Virus record (IMG/VR): IMGVR_UViG_3300030117_004190
Coordinates: 1 to 27,227 of that record
Length of the DNA: 27,227 nucleotides
Strand: one strand, 5' to 3'
DNA from: a virus
Shown here: in pieces, positions 5,823-12,487 of the stretch
Layout: every line of letters begins with the position of its first letter
Numbering within the stretch: the stretch's first letter is position 1
Position numbers and translations under genes: made by a program
Notes under the pieces: generated by a model
Seen by the model: the letters and a program-made list of their open reading frames with translations, nothing else
What the model was told of the DNA's origin: nothing
Databases searched by the model: none

Positions 5823-6010
5823 TTTAATTTATAATCAAATTCTATGCAATTGCCACAAATTGAACAAACAAATCCTTCATCAATAATTATATCATTATCG
5901 CTGTTTGTTAATTCTTGAGTGTATGGTTTAGCATGATCTAAACAATTATGATCTTTTTTGTCATATTTCATAACATCTGCCAAACTACAAAAAAATGGTA
6001 ATTTTTTCAT
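5819..6010 (-). CDS. Small cysteine-containing protein of unknown function
   Basis: 63 residues. It starts MKKLPFFCSLADVMKYDKKD, has C23, and ends with CSICGNC near residue 49-55, so it may bind zinc. No family is recognised. No clear Shine-Dalgarno is visible near the ATG at 6010; the upstream gene ends 5 bases away, so reinitiation is possible. Last gene of a four-gene leftward operon; its stop overlaps the converging DUF6362-like gene by 4 bases. Confidence 0.55.
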   Translation of the reverse strand: MKKLPFFCSLADVMKYDKKDHNCLDHAKPYTQELTNSDNDIIIDEGFVCSICGNCIEFDYKLN

Positions 6011-6015
6011 TTAAA

Positions 6016-6351
6016 TTAATTTAAATACCTTGGGCCTGTCCACTGTATGTTGTAAGTTTCAAAAATATTACCTCTAGCCTGGTTAAGTGCTGGTTGATGC
6101 CAGCTACTAGCTTTTAATATGTCACCACGCTTAAAATGTTTGAAATCATTTTTAACAATAAATCCCCATGCGCTACCATGATTATCTGTTGTTATTTTTA
6201 TGTACTTAGGCCCAACTTTGTAACCTAAGCCATCGTTAAATCTTTCTATCATTCCTTTGACATGATCAGAAAAATTAACATTTTCAACCTTGCATTGTTT
6301 AGCATAATCAAGTTTTATATTTTCAAGTAACTCTTCAATTTTATCAATCAT
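6016..6351 (-). CDS. Conserved phage protein of unknown function
   Basis: 111 residues. The C-terminal half (GSAWGFIVKNDFKHFKRGDI, then SWHQPALNQARGNI and IQWTGPRYL) looks like a pattern I associate with uncharacterised phage proteins in which a 'GDILKA..W..PA.N.ARGNI' segment ends in 'WTGP'. The N-terminal 40 residues are helical. Function unknown. Start coupled to the upstream gene through the GGAG-containing junction at 6349-6367. Confidence 0.65.
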   Translation of the reverse strand: MIDKIEELLENIKLDYAKQCKVENVNFSDHVKGMIERFNDGLGYKVGPKYIKITTDNHGSAWGFIVKNDFKHFKRGDILKASSWHQPALNQARGNIFETYNIQWTGPRYLN

Positions 6352-6367
6352 ATTATTTGTTCTCCAT
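6349..6367 (-). repeat. Coupled stop/RBS/start junction, copy 2
   Basis: Leftward reading ATGGAGAACAAATAATATG, again MENK, stop, next ATG. The flanking genes differ from those at 378-396, so only the junction is shared. Confidence 0.6.
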
Positions 6368-6619
6368 AATTGTTGCTGCTTTAATCATGCCTTTTGCAAG
6401 GTATTCAAAAAAATGCATTGGATCACCATTACAAAAATCAATCTTTACAAAATTACTTTTAATTTTTGCTTTTGCAGCTGCATTTAAATTTTTAATCCAG
6501 GCAACCACACAAGCTGTTTCTACTAAGTGAGTCATACCATTTTCTTTGAACTCAAATTCAGTATGTGTATCAATACCTTTTTCTTTGATAAAAGTGTCTA
6601 ACCAAGAGTTAAAACTCAT
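6353..6619 (-). CDS. Small protein of unknown function
   Basis: 88 residues from ATG 6619, chosen because GGGAG lies 7 bases upstream; the longer frame to 6640 would overlap the previous gene. It begins MSFNSWLDTFIKEKGIDTHT and ends TIMENK. No family is recognised. Its last codons carry the Shine-Dalgarno for the next gene, in the same arrangement as the gene at 382-579. Confidence 0.6.
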   Translation of the reverse strand: MSFNSWLDTFIKEKGIDTHTEFEFKENGMTHLVETACVVAWIKNLNAAAKAKIKSNFVKIDFCNGDPMHFFEYLAKGMIKAATIMENK

Positions 6620-6633
6620 ATTTTTCTCCCTAT

Positions 6634-6960
6634 TTACCAATCAATTTCTCTGTCGTGTATTGCAACTGCACCATAAAAGTCTTTTCCAGTAATTTTTTTA
6701 ATAGCCTCTGCAAACCTACTGTCTGAAGTAGCACCATAATTGCCCCCAAATGTGACACCTTTATTGATTAATTCGTCTGGAACAATTTTTACACTATTGA
6801 AAGCATTTTCTACTAATTTAACTGGTGGGCAATCCTCTGAGGGGTCAAATGGCCCATCAACATTAGTTACACATAATCTGCTAAATCTTTTTGATACACC
6901 ATTTTTTGTACAATCACTGCTATCGTGTGCATCTCTATATACTGTTATAATTAAACCCAT
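6634..6960 (-). CDS. Conserved phage protein of unknown function
   Basis: 108 residues, starting MGLIITVYRDAHDSSDCTKN, with VTNVDGPFDPSEDCPPVKLV in the middle and GGNYGATSDSRFAEAI then FYGAVAIHDRE at the end. This pattern recurs in uncharacterised phage and bacterial proteins as I remember them, but no biochemical role is known to me. First gene of its leftward operon; AAAGGA precedes the ATG at 6960, and a strong promoter lies about 35-60 bases further upstream. Confidence 0.7.
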   Translation of the reverse strand: MGLIITVYRDAHDSSDCTKNGVSKRFSRLCVTNVDGPFDPSEDCPPVKLVENAFNSVKIVPDELINKGVTFGGNYGATSDSRFAEAIKKITGKDFYGAVAIHDREIDW

Positions 6961-6990
6961 TTATTTCCTTTCTTATTAACATCTATTATT

Positions 6991-7019
6991 TATATAATTA
7001 CTGTGACAATATTTGTCAA
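6991..7019 (-). promoter_or_regulatory. Leftward promoter for the 6960-5819 operon
   Basis: TTGACA (7019-7014), 17 bases, then TATATA (6996-6991), followed by an A/T-rich leader and AAAGGA before the ATG. The operator palindrome overlaps the -35 box. Confidence 0.7.
7004..7018. promoter_or_regulatory. Operator palindrome 4 (TGACA-N5-TGTCA)
   Basis: TGACA ATATT TGTCA. Its flanks (CTG before, AG after) are the same as at 741-760 although the genes served are unrelated, which argues for selection or duplication of a control cassette. Confidence 0.65.
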
Positions 7020-7047
7020 GGTATTTACATAAAATAATAATATTTAG

Positions 7048-7076
7048 TTGACTTAATGATCTAAAATACTAATTAT
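7048..7076 (+). promoter_or_regulatory. Possible late promoter upstream of small terminase
   Basis: TTGACT, 17 bases, AATTAT on the + strand; a TATAAT at 7083-7088 is present but lacks a good -35. No TGACA-N5-TGTCA operator lies on it, so it would escape the early regulator. Tentative. Confidence 0.35.
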
Positions 7077-7085
7077 AGTGTTTAT

Positions 7086-7112
7086 AATAGCTGCATTTTG
7101 CCTACAGCTATT
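7086..7112. other. Perfect 8-bp inverted repeat in the late leader
   Basis: AATAGCTG / CAGCTATT around an 11-base loop. No T tract follows, so it is not an obvious terminator. It may be an RNA hairpin in the leader of the late transcript or a protein site. Confidence 0.4.
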
Positions 7113-7136
7113 CATAAATTACAAATACAATAACTT

Positions 7137-7197
7137 GCGGTTGCTGTTTCGTATTTTTTCTATCTTATTTTATATTTTAACATCTAGCAGTAACCGC
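7137..7197 (+). other. Long-loop stem upstream of the small terminase start
   Basis: GCGGTTGCTG (7137-7146) pairs with CAGTAACCGC (7188-7197) over 10 bp with one G-U pair; the 41-base loop is T-rich. The stem ends 16 bases before the ATG and just ahead of the Shine-Dalgarno AGGAA, so it could influence translation of the terminase gene. Confidence 0.4.
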
Positions 7198-7213
7198 CAT
7201 TTGTAGGAACATA

Positions 7214-7606
7214 ATGAAAAGTATTGTTACAAAAGAAATGATGATTGAAATTAATGATCGCATTTGCGATGGTGAAAGCTTGACGCAAATATGTAAGGAT
7301 AGTCATTTACCTTGTCGTAGAACGATTGCTAGACACATACAGAGGAATGAAGAAGCTTATGAAGAGCATAGTAAGGCAAGAGCAATACAAGGCCATTATT
7401 ATGAGGATTTAGTAGCTGATATTGCAAAGAGTCCGTTACCAGCTGATCCTAAGATGGCAATGGCAGAAGCAACCTGGAGAAGAATTAAGATGGATAATCT
7501 TGATAAGCTTAAACGACAGTTGCAGCCACTTGGAGGGATAAGAAACAAGAAAGAAGATGTGCCGCAAGGTGTGCCGTCTAAGATAACATTTGAATGGGAT
7601 GGTTAG
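7214..7606 (+). CDS. terS: Terminase small subunit
   Basis: 130 residues. The N-terminal 45 residues form a helix-turn-helix (KEMMIEINDRICDGESLTQI, CKDSHLPCRRTIARHI) like those of phage small terminases that recognise the packaging site. The region AMAEATWRRIKMDNLDKLKR (about residues 82-101) is the oligomerisation-type helix seen in this class, and LQPLGGIRNKKED follows. It forms a ring that delivers viral DNA to the large subunit. First gene of the rightward late region, preceded by AGGAA. The large terminase lies about 1 kb downstream, separated by a non-coding segment and five small genes. Confidence 0.8.
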   Translation: MKSIVTKEMMIEINDRICDGESLTQICKDSHLPCRRTIARHIQRNEEAYEEHSKARAIQGHYYEDLVADIAKSPLPADPKMAMAEATWRRIKMDNLDKLKRQLQPLGGIRNKKEDVPQGVPSKITFEWDG

Positions 7607-7846
7607 GTTCTTATGTTGTGTCCTTGTCGCTGATCACGCGTACATTTTGTAGAAAAATAGGCAAATAGTTACATAATAGGGATTATGCGAATAGGATATT
7701 GTTATAAATCAATAACTTACACAGGTGTTGCAGTATTATGTAACTTTTGTGGTAGATTTTTGCAAAAAAAACTGCACCCTACCCCCCAAAAACCTGGGGC
7801 GCGCGTATATGCTATAACACACATATAAAAAAAACACACATTTACA
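7607..7846. other. Non-coding segment with dense symmetry after small terminase
   Basis: 240 bases without a supportable gene, unusual in this tightly packed genome. It holds a 12-bp perfect inverted repeat (7667-7678 with 7734-7745), a nested 6-bp one (CATAAT-AGGG-ATTATG, 7672-7687), and a GC-rich island in otherwise AT-rich DNA (7774-7805, CCCC...GGGGCGCGCG). Position beside the terminase genes suggests a packaging (pac/cos) or replication site, but this is inference. Confidence 0.4.
7667..7745. repeat. 12-bp perfect inverted repeat
   Basis: AGTTACATAATA (7667-7678) and TATTATGTAACT (7734-7745), 55 bases apart. The left arm partly overlaps a second, shorter palindrome (7672-7687), so alternative hairpins are possible. 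Confidence 0.55.
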
Positions 7847-8002
7847 ATGTTAACAAAAAAACAAAAACAAGCTATGTCAAAGCACAAAGATCATCATAGT
7901 AAGAAACACATGGATGAAATGGAAAAGGCAATGACTAGAAAGACTAAACCATTGACGTTTACACAAGCGCATCGTTTAGCTATGAGGAAGGTAGGCAAGT
8001 GA
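7847..8002 (+). CDS. Small Lys/His-rich protein between the terminase genes
   Basis: 51 residues from ATG 7847 to TGA 8000-8002. It begins MLTKKQKQAMSKHKDHHSKK, has a central helix HMDEMEKAMTR, and ends FTQAHRLAMRKVGK, a pattern I associate with tiny basic proteins near terminases in marine phage genomes. Very rich in Lys, His and Arg. Its stop overlaps the GTG of the next gene by 4 bases. Function unknown; nucleic acid binding is likely from charge alone. Confidence 0.65.
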   Translation: MLTKKQKQAMSKHKDHHSKKHMDEMEKAMTRKTKPLTFTQAHRLAMRKVGK

Positions 8003-8295
8003 GTACACCAGCTTGGCAGCGTAAGGCTGGTAAATCCCCTACAGGTGGCTTAAATGAGCGTGGAAGGGAATCTGCTAGAAAGCAAGGCATGAATTTAAAA
8101 CCGCCTGTTCGTTCTGGTGATAATCCACGTAGAGCGTCTTTTTTAGCTAGAATGGGTAATATGCCAGGGCCAGAATATAAGGATGGCAAACCCACAAGAT
8201 TATTACTTTCTCTGAGGAAATGGGGAGCGAGTAGTAAAGCGGATGCTAGAAGTAAAGCAGCCAATATATCGAAACGAAACAAAGCGAAAGGATAG
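7999..8295 (+). CDS. DUF6321-like basic protein
   Basis: 98 residues, starting at GTG 7999 (upstream AGGAAGG, overlap GTGA). The order PAWQRKAGKSPTGGLNERGR, LKPPVRSGDNPRRASFLARM and TRLLLSLRKWGASSKADAR corresponds to the phage protein family annotated DUF6321 as I remember it ('KAGK...GGLN.KGR', '..K.PV', 'SFCARM', 'SLRKW'). Strongly basic and Gly/Ser-rich, probably extended on its own. Role unknown. Located in the series of small genes between small and large terminase. Confidence 0.7.
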   Translation: MSTPAWQRKAGKSPTGGLNERGRESARKQGMNLKPPVRSGDNPRRASFLARMGNMPGPEYKDGKPTRLLLSLRKWGASSKADARSKAANISKRNKAKG

Positions 8296-8298
8296 GAT

Positions 8299-8349
8299 AT
8301 GCCAGGAAAGAAAAAGCCTAAAGGCAAAGGTGGCAAAGGCGGTTACTAA
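8299..8349 (+). CDS. 16-residue Lys/Gly peptide
   Basis: ATG 8299 preceded by AGGATAGG; the product is MPGKKKPKGKGGKGGY, then TAA at 8347-8349. Its stop overlaps the start of the next gene. Tiny, but it carries a good ribosome binding site, sits exactly in the gap of a tight gene series, and short Lys/Gly-rich peptides ending GGY are familiar to me from this position in related phages. Function unknown. Confidence 0.45.
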   Translation: MPGKKKPKGKGGKGGY

Positions 8350-8480
8350 TGATGACACCTAAGAAAAAGAAGTTAGCAGCTATGTATGGTGATCCCAATA
8401 AGATAACGAGGGGTGATGTTATTGCTGCTGCTAAGAAAAACCAAAACAAGCAAAAACCTAAGAGAAAGACGTTAGCATGA
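8349..8480 (+). CDS. 43-residue basic protein
   Basis: Two ATGs in tandem at 8349 and 8352; stop TGA 8478-8480. The product runs MMTPKKKKLAAMYGDPNKIT, then RGDVIAAAKKNQNKQKPKRK. Basic ends flank a central 'MYGDP.KITRGD.I.AA' segment that I associate with small phage proteins. It overlaps both neighbours by a few bases. Function unknown. Confidence 0.6.
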   Translation: MMTPKKKKLAAMYGDPNKITRGDVIAAAKKNQNKQKPKRKTLA

Positions 8481-8632
8481 GTTTGTATGAGAATATTAAT
8501 CGTAGAAAGCGTTTAGGTATATCGAGAAGTAAAAAGAAGTCTACGATTACTGATAAGGCTTATAAGAATATGCAAGCTGGTTTTCCTGATAGTAAGAAGA
8601 ACAAGGCTAAACGCAAGCGTATGATGGCCTGA
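8477..8632 (+). CDS. 51-residue basic protein (SLYENINRRK family)
   Basis: ATG 8477 overlaps the preceding stop by 4 bases; its own TGA at 8630-8632 overlaps the ATG of the large terminase by 1 base. The sequence MSLYENINRRKRLGISRSKK, then STITDKAYKNMQAGFP, resembles a small protein found near packaging genes in many tailed phages. Lys/Arg-rich throughout. Function unknown. Confidence 0.65.
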   Translation: MSLYENINRRKRLGISRSKKKSTITDKAYKNMQAGFPDSKKNKAKRKRMMA

Positions 8633-9915
8633 TGAAAATTACTATTCCTTATGCGCCAAGGCCTTTGCAAAAGGAATTGCATAAGCAATTAAGTAAACAT
8701 CGTTGGTCGGTTGTTTTGTGCCATCGTAGGTTTGGCAAGACAGTTATGGCGATTAATCATTTATTGAGAGAAGCGATAATTTGCGACAAACCTAATCCTC
8801 GTATGGCGTATATTGCACCTACCTACCGACAGGCCAAGCAAGTAGCTTGGGATTATTTAAAGGAATACACGCGAAATATTCCAATGGTTCGTTACCATGA
8901 AACAGAATTACGTTGTGATTTGCCAAATGGTAGTCGTGTATTTTTGCTGGGTGGTGAAACGCCTGATGCCTTACGTGGTATTTATATTGATTTATGTGTT
9001 ATTGATGAAACAGCGCAAGTAAGCAGTAGTTTGTTTTCAGAAGTTGTAAGACCAGCTTTGTCGGATCGTAAAGGTGGCTGTATATTTTTGGGTACGCCAA
9101 ATGGTATGCAGAATACTTTTTATGAGGTTTGGGAATCTGCAAAAGGTCAGAAGGATTGGTTTAGCGCAAGATACAAAGCAAGTGAAACTAATATTTTGGA
9201 TGCTGAAGAACTTGATAGTGCAAAACAATCAATGTCTGAGGATCAGTATAATCAGGAATATGAATGTTCTTGGGTTGCTGCTATACCAGGTGCGATTTAT
9301 GCCAAGGAGTTGGAAAAAATTGATGGTAAGGATCAAATAACAAGTGTACCTTATGATCCTACTGTAAAAGTAGATACATTTTTCGATTTAGGTGTTAATG
9401 ACAGTACGGCAATCTGGTTTGTACAAAAGGTTGGTCACGCTGTACATATCATTGATTATTATGAAGCTAGAAACGAAGGCCTACCCCATTACGCAAGAGT
9501 ATTGCAGGAAAAAGATTATTTGTATGGTTCTCATTATGCACCGCATGATATTGAGGTAAGGGAGCTTGGATCAGGTAAGTCGAGAAGAGAAGTCGCTTAT
9601 GATTTAGGTTTACATTTTAGAGTTGTTCCAAAGTTACCATTAGAAGATGGCATTCATGCAGCTAAGATGCTCATACCTCGTTGTTATTTTGATAAATCCA
9701 ACTGTAAGGTTGGTTTAGAGGCCTTACGACATTATCATCGTGCCTGGAATGATCGTATGAAAACATTTAGAAATAGTCCTGTTCACGATTTTTCGAGTCA
9801 TGCAAGTGATGCTTTTCGTTATTTAGCGGTAGGTATTCGAGAAGGCACAGGAGATGCAAGGCCTAGACAGCATAGGGCTGAAATGAGTTATAACCCATTT
9901 GAAGCGAGATTATAA
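8632..9915 (+). CDS. terL: Terminase large subunit (ATPase and nuclease)
   Basis: 427 residues. ATPase half: Walker A HRRFGKT (residues 31-37), Walker B VIDE (123-126), coupling motif GTPNG (154-158). Nuclease half, RNase H-like: DTFFDLGVNDSTA (248-260) with D252, a second acidic site around D306 (APHDIEVRE), and SSHASDAFRYLA near residue 390 with the last Asp. It pumps viral DNA into the procapsid through the portal and cuts it. Length is on the short side but all motifs are present. It directly follows the small basic genes and overlaps the next gene by one base. Confidence 0.95.
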   Translation: MKITIPYAPRPLQKELHKQLSKHRWSVVLCHRRFGKTVMAINHLLREAIICDKPNPRMAYIAPTYRQAKQVAWDYLKEYTRNIPMVRYHETELRCDLPNGSRVFLLGGETPDALRGIYIDLCVIDETAQVSSSLFSEVVRPALSDRKGGCIFLGTPNGMQNTFYEVWESAKGQKDWFSARYKASETNILDAEELDSAKQSMSEDQYNQEYECSWVAAIPGAIYAKELEKIDGKDQITSVPYDPTVKVDTFFDLGVNDSTAIWFVQKVGHAVHIIDYYEARNEGLPHYARVLQEKDYLYGSHYAPHDIEVRELGSGKSRREVAYDLGLHFRVVPKLPLEDGIHAAKMLIPRCYFDKSNCKVGLEALRHYHRAWNDRMKTFRNSPVHDFSSHASDAFRYLAVGIREGTGDARPRQHRAEMSYNPFEARL

Positions 9916-10436
9916 TGGCAACATTTATGGAAAGGCTTGAAAAAGCTATAAAAGATTTTGGTCGTAATTTTTCAGATCCTGTTGGATTGGCACAAGAGAT
10001 GGGTGCAGCTGAAAAAGATAAGCCAGAAAGTGAAAAGCGTTTTGCTGTTGCAGAATATGATATGAATAAAGACATTAAAAAAGGTATGTTTTACACAAAG
10101 CCTATGGACATATCTAAATCTGAAGGTGAACAAAGGCGTGATGATCGTGATGCTGCAAAAAAGCAACAACAAAAGACACTTGTTACACAAGCTACAACAG
10201 ACACAAGTGGTGGTGATACTGCTGCGGAAAAAACAGATGTTGAATTAGCTGCTGATAAAATGGCAGCAGCTGCCAATACGACTAATCAATCTGTAAATGT
10301 TACAGAAGCTGTATCAGAAGCACAAAAGCCTAAGAAGAAAGGTTTAAAGGGCGGTACAATAGCAACATCACCGAGAGGTCTGTTATCTACCGATACATCT
10401 GTATTAAGGCCTAGAAGGGGCTTATTGGCTGGCTGA
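9915..10436 (+). CDS. Virion-region protein of unknown function
   Basis: 173 residues, hydrophilic and mostly disordered in appearance: a Lys/Glu-rich first third, a Gln/Thr-rich middle (AAKKQQQKTLVTQATTDTSG) and an Ala-rich helix (residues 105-135). It ends GLLSTDTSVLRPRRGLLAG, a basic Gly/Leu tail. No family is recognised. Position between large terminase and portal suggests an assembly or minor head role. It overlaps neighbours at both ends by one base. Confidence 0.6.
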   Translation: MATFMERLEKAIKDFGRNFSDPVGLAQEMGAAEKDKPESEKRFAVAEYDMNKDIKKGMFYTKPMDISKSEGEQRRDDRDAAKKQQQKTLVTQATTDTSGGDTAAEKTDVELAADKMAAAANTTNQSVNVTEAVSEAQKPKKKGLKGGTIATSPRGLLSTDTSVLRPRRGLLAG

Positions 10437-10621
10437 TGTACACAATGAAGAAAAAAAAGAATATTGCTGGCGATATGGGTGCAAAAAGTAACCAAACCAT
10501 AAGAGGTTTTCGATTTTCTATGAATATTGACCCATTGGAAAGATTAAATCAGCGCATGGCTGGTCGAACCCAAGGCCGAGGTTTGACAGGTTTAAAAAAG
10601 AAAAAGACATTGTTAGGATAA
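10436..10621 (+). CDS. Small basic protein of unknown function
   Basis: 61 residues, MYTMKKKKNIAGDMGAKSNQ to the end GLKKKKTLLG. Basic runs at both ends and GRTQGRGLTG near the C-terminus; the Gly/Leu/Arg ending resembles that of the preceding gene. The ATG shares bases with the previous stop (TGATG). No family is recognised. It ends 4 bases before the portal gene. Confidence 0.55.
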   Translation: MYTMKKKKNIAGDMGAKSNQTIRGFRFSMNIDPLERLNQRMAGRTQGRGLTGLKKKKTLLG

Positions 10622-10625
10622 ACGC

Positions 10626-12239
10626 ATGGCAATAGATCAAATGGTTGCGGATTTAGATCGCAGATATTCTAAATTACTAACAAAGCGTAGTAATTGGGAA
10701 AGCCTGTGGCAAGAGTTAGGCGATTATGTTTTACCTAGAAAAGCGGAAATAACAAAAAAACGCATACAAGGTGGTAAAAGGACAGAATTAATTTTCGATA
10801 GTACAGCGGTTCATGCTGTAGAATTGTTAGCATCTAGTTTGCATGGTATGTTGACAAATGCAGCGATGTCTTGGTTTTCTATGCAATATAGGGATATTGA
10901 GCTTGCTAAAGATGACAAGGCAAATGAATGGCTGGCAAAATGCACAAGATTGCTTGATAAGGCCTTAAAAAGATCAAATTTTAATCAGGAAATACATGAG
11001 TTGTATTTTGATTTAGTTGTATTTGGTACAGGTTGTTTATTTATTGAGTATGACGAAGAGGGATTAAGGTTTTCTGCAAGGCATATTGGTGAAATAACAA
11101 TAAGTGCAAATGGCAAGAATAAGATTGATACTGTATATCGAACTTTTAAAATGACCGCACGACAAATAGCACAAAAGTTTGGCAAGGAAAATCTACCTGA
11201 CCGCGTACAAAAGGATTTAATGAAAGAGCCTTATAATGAACATGAGGTTGTTCACGTTGTTTATCCAAGTTCTGACGCTATACAAAACGTATTTAAGAAG
11301 CCTGTAGCTTCCTGTTATTATCATAAGGATAGCAAAGCTGTGTTGCAGCGTGGTGGATTTGATGAATTTCCTTTTTGTGTTCCTCGTTTTAACTTAGATA
11401 GTACAAGTATTTATGGGCGTTCTCCAGCCATGAGTTGTTTAGCAGATGTAAAAATGGTAAACAAAATGTCTGAAGTGTCTATAAAAAGCGCGCAAAAGCA
11501 ACTAGACCCTCCCTTATTAGCCCCTGATGATGGATTTTTCGCGCCTATACGTACCACACCAGGGGCGTTGAATTTCTATCGTAGTGGCACTAGGGATCGT
11601 ATAGAACCCTTAGTTGCTGGTACGCAAACGCCAATACCTTTGCAAATGGAAGAGCAAAGGCGCAATGCTATACGTGCAGCGTTTTATGTTGATCAGCTAC
11701 AGCTGCAACAAGGGCCACAAATGACAGCAACAGAGGTATTGCAAAGAAACGAAGAAAAAATGCGATTACTTGGGCCTGTAATGGGAAGGTTGCAAACAGA
11801 ACTTTTACAGCCATTAATCAATCGTTCTTTTCAATTAATGCTTAGAAATGGACAATTACCTGATGCACCACCAGAATTACAAGGCAGGGATATAGATATT
11901 GAATATGTATCACCATTAGCTAAAGCGCAAAAAACAACAGATTTACAAAGTGTTTTACGTGGTTTAGAAGCCTTTATTGGATTAAGGGAAATAGCACCTG
12001 GTGTTATGGATTACATAGATGATCAAGGTTTAGTTAAATATGTTGTTGATGTAGCTGGTATTCCAGCTGAAATTATACGTTCTGATAGTGAGGTTGAAGA
12101 AATACGTGAGGAGCAAGCAGAAATGCAAGCTATGCAATTAGAGCAACAGCAGCAAATGATGGCAGCTGAGCAAGCACAAAAAGCTGCGCCTATGATGAAA
12201 GTATTAACAGAATCAGAAGCAACTGAAAGTGCTGCATGA
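10626..12239 (+). CDS. Portal (T7-like head-tail connector)
   Basis: 537 residues, the usual length for this family. RSNWESLWQELGDYVLPRK (residues 21-39) followed by FDSTAVHAVELLASSLHGML (about 58-77) is the typical N-terminus of the phage head-to-tail connecting protein family. The middle carries the clip/stem region (FPFCVPRFNLDSTSIYGRSP), then NEEKMRLLGPVMGRLQTELL (helical crown part). The last 50 residues are Gln- and Met-rich. Twelve copies should form the ring through which DNA enters and leaves the capsid and which seeds procapsid assembly with the scaffold downstream. Confidence 0.95.
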   Translation: MAIDQMVADLDRRYSKLLTKRSNWESLWQELGDYVLPRKAEITKKRIQGGKRTELIFDSTAVHAVELLASSLHGMLTNAAMSWFSMQYRDIELAKDDKANEWLAKCTRLLDKALKRSNFNQEIHELYFDLVVFGTGCLFIEYDEEGLRFSARHIGEITISANGKNKIDTVYRTFKMTARQIAQKFGKENLPDRVQKDLMKEPYNEHEVVHVVYPSSDAIQNVFKKPVASCYYHKDSKAVLQRGGFDEFPFCVPRFNLDSTSIYGRSPAMSCLADVKMVNKMSEVSIKSAQKQLDPPLLAPDDGFFAPIRTTPGALNFYRSGTRDRIEPLVAGTQTPIPLQMEEQRRNAIRAAFYVDQLQLQQGPQMTATEVLQRNEEKMRLLGPVMGRLQTELLQPLINRSFQLMLRNGQLPDAPPELQGRDIDIEYVSPLAKAQKTTDLQSVLRGLEAFIGLREIAPGVMDYIDDQGLVKYVVDVAGIPAEIIRSDSEVEEIREEQAEMQAMQLEQQQQMMAAEQAQKAAPMMKVLTESEATESAA

Positions 12240-12487
12240 GAAAAATTACAGAGTTAAGAAATGAAGAGCTTTCTGGTTATTATCGTAGGATATTTGCCAG
12301 CGAAGATGGTCAAGTTTTTTTAGAGCATTTAAAACTTTGCCATAATTTTTATAAAACAAGTCAAGTAACAGGTGATCCTTATGAAAGTGCTTTTCAAGAA
12401 GGACAGCGATTTGTTGTTTTAAATATACTTAAAATGCTTGAAGATAAACCAAAAGATCAATTTAAAAAAGGAATGACCAATGAGTGA
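12236..12487 (+). CDS. Bbp19-like small protein
   Basis: 83 residues. The string YYRRIFASEDGQVFLEHLKL followed by CHNFYKT, then GDPYESAFQEGQRFVVLNIL, matches the Bbp19-type phage domain ('F.S.DG..VL..L...C', 'GDPY..AF.EG.R.V...I'). Its role is not established to my knowledge; it usually lies between portal and scaffold genes, as here. Overlaps the portal stop by 4 bases (ATGA) and the scaffold start by 8 bases. Confidence 0.65.
   Translation: MRKITELRNEELSGYYRRIFASEDGQVFLEHLKLCHNFYKTSQVTGDPYESAFQEGQRFVVLNILKMLEDKPKDQFKKGMTNE

Noticed and set aside
7607-7846. tRNA or CRISPR-like element
   Set aside because: No cloverleaf with TTCRA arm and no evenly spaced direct repeats could be found; the symmetry is of simple inverted repeats.
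7980-8336. 118-codon open frame on the minus strand opposite the small basic genes
   Set aside because: It is a shadow of the basic, GC-richer genes on the + strand, Pro/Leu-rich, without a ribosome site.
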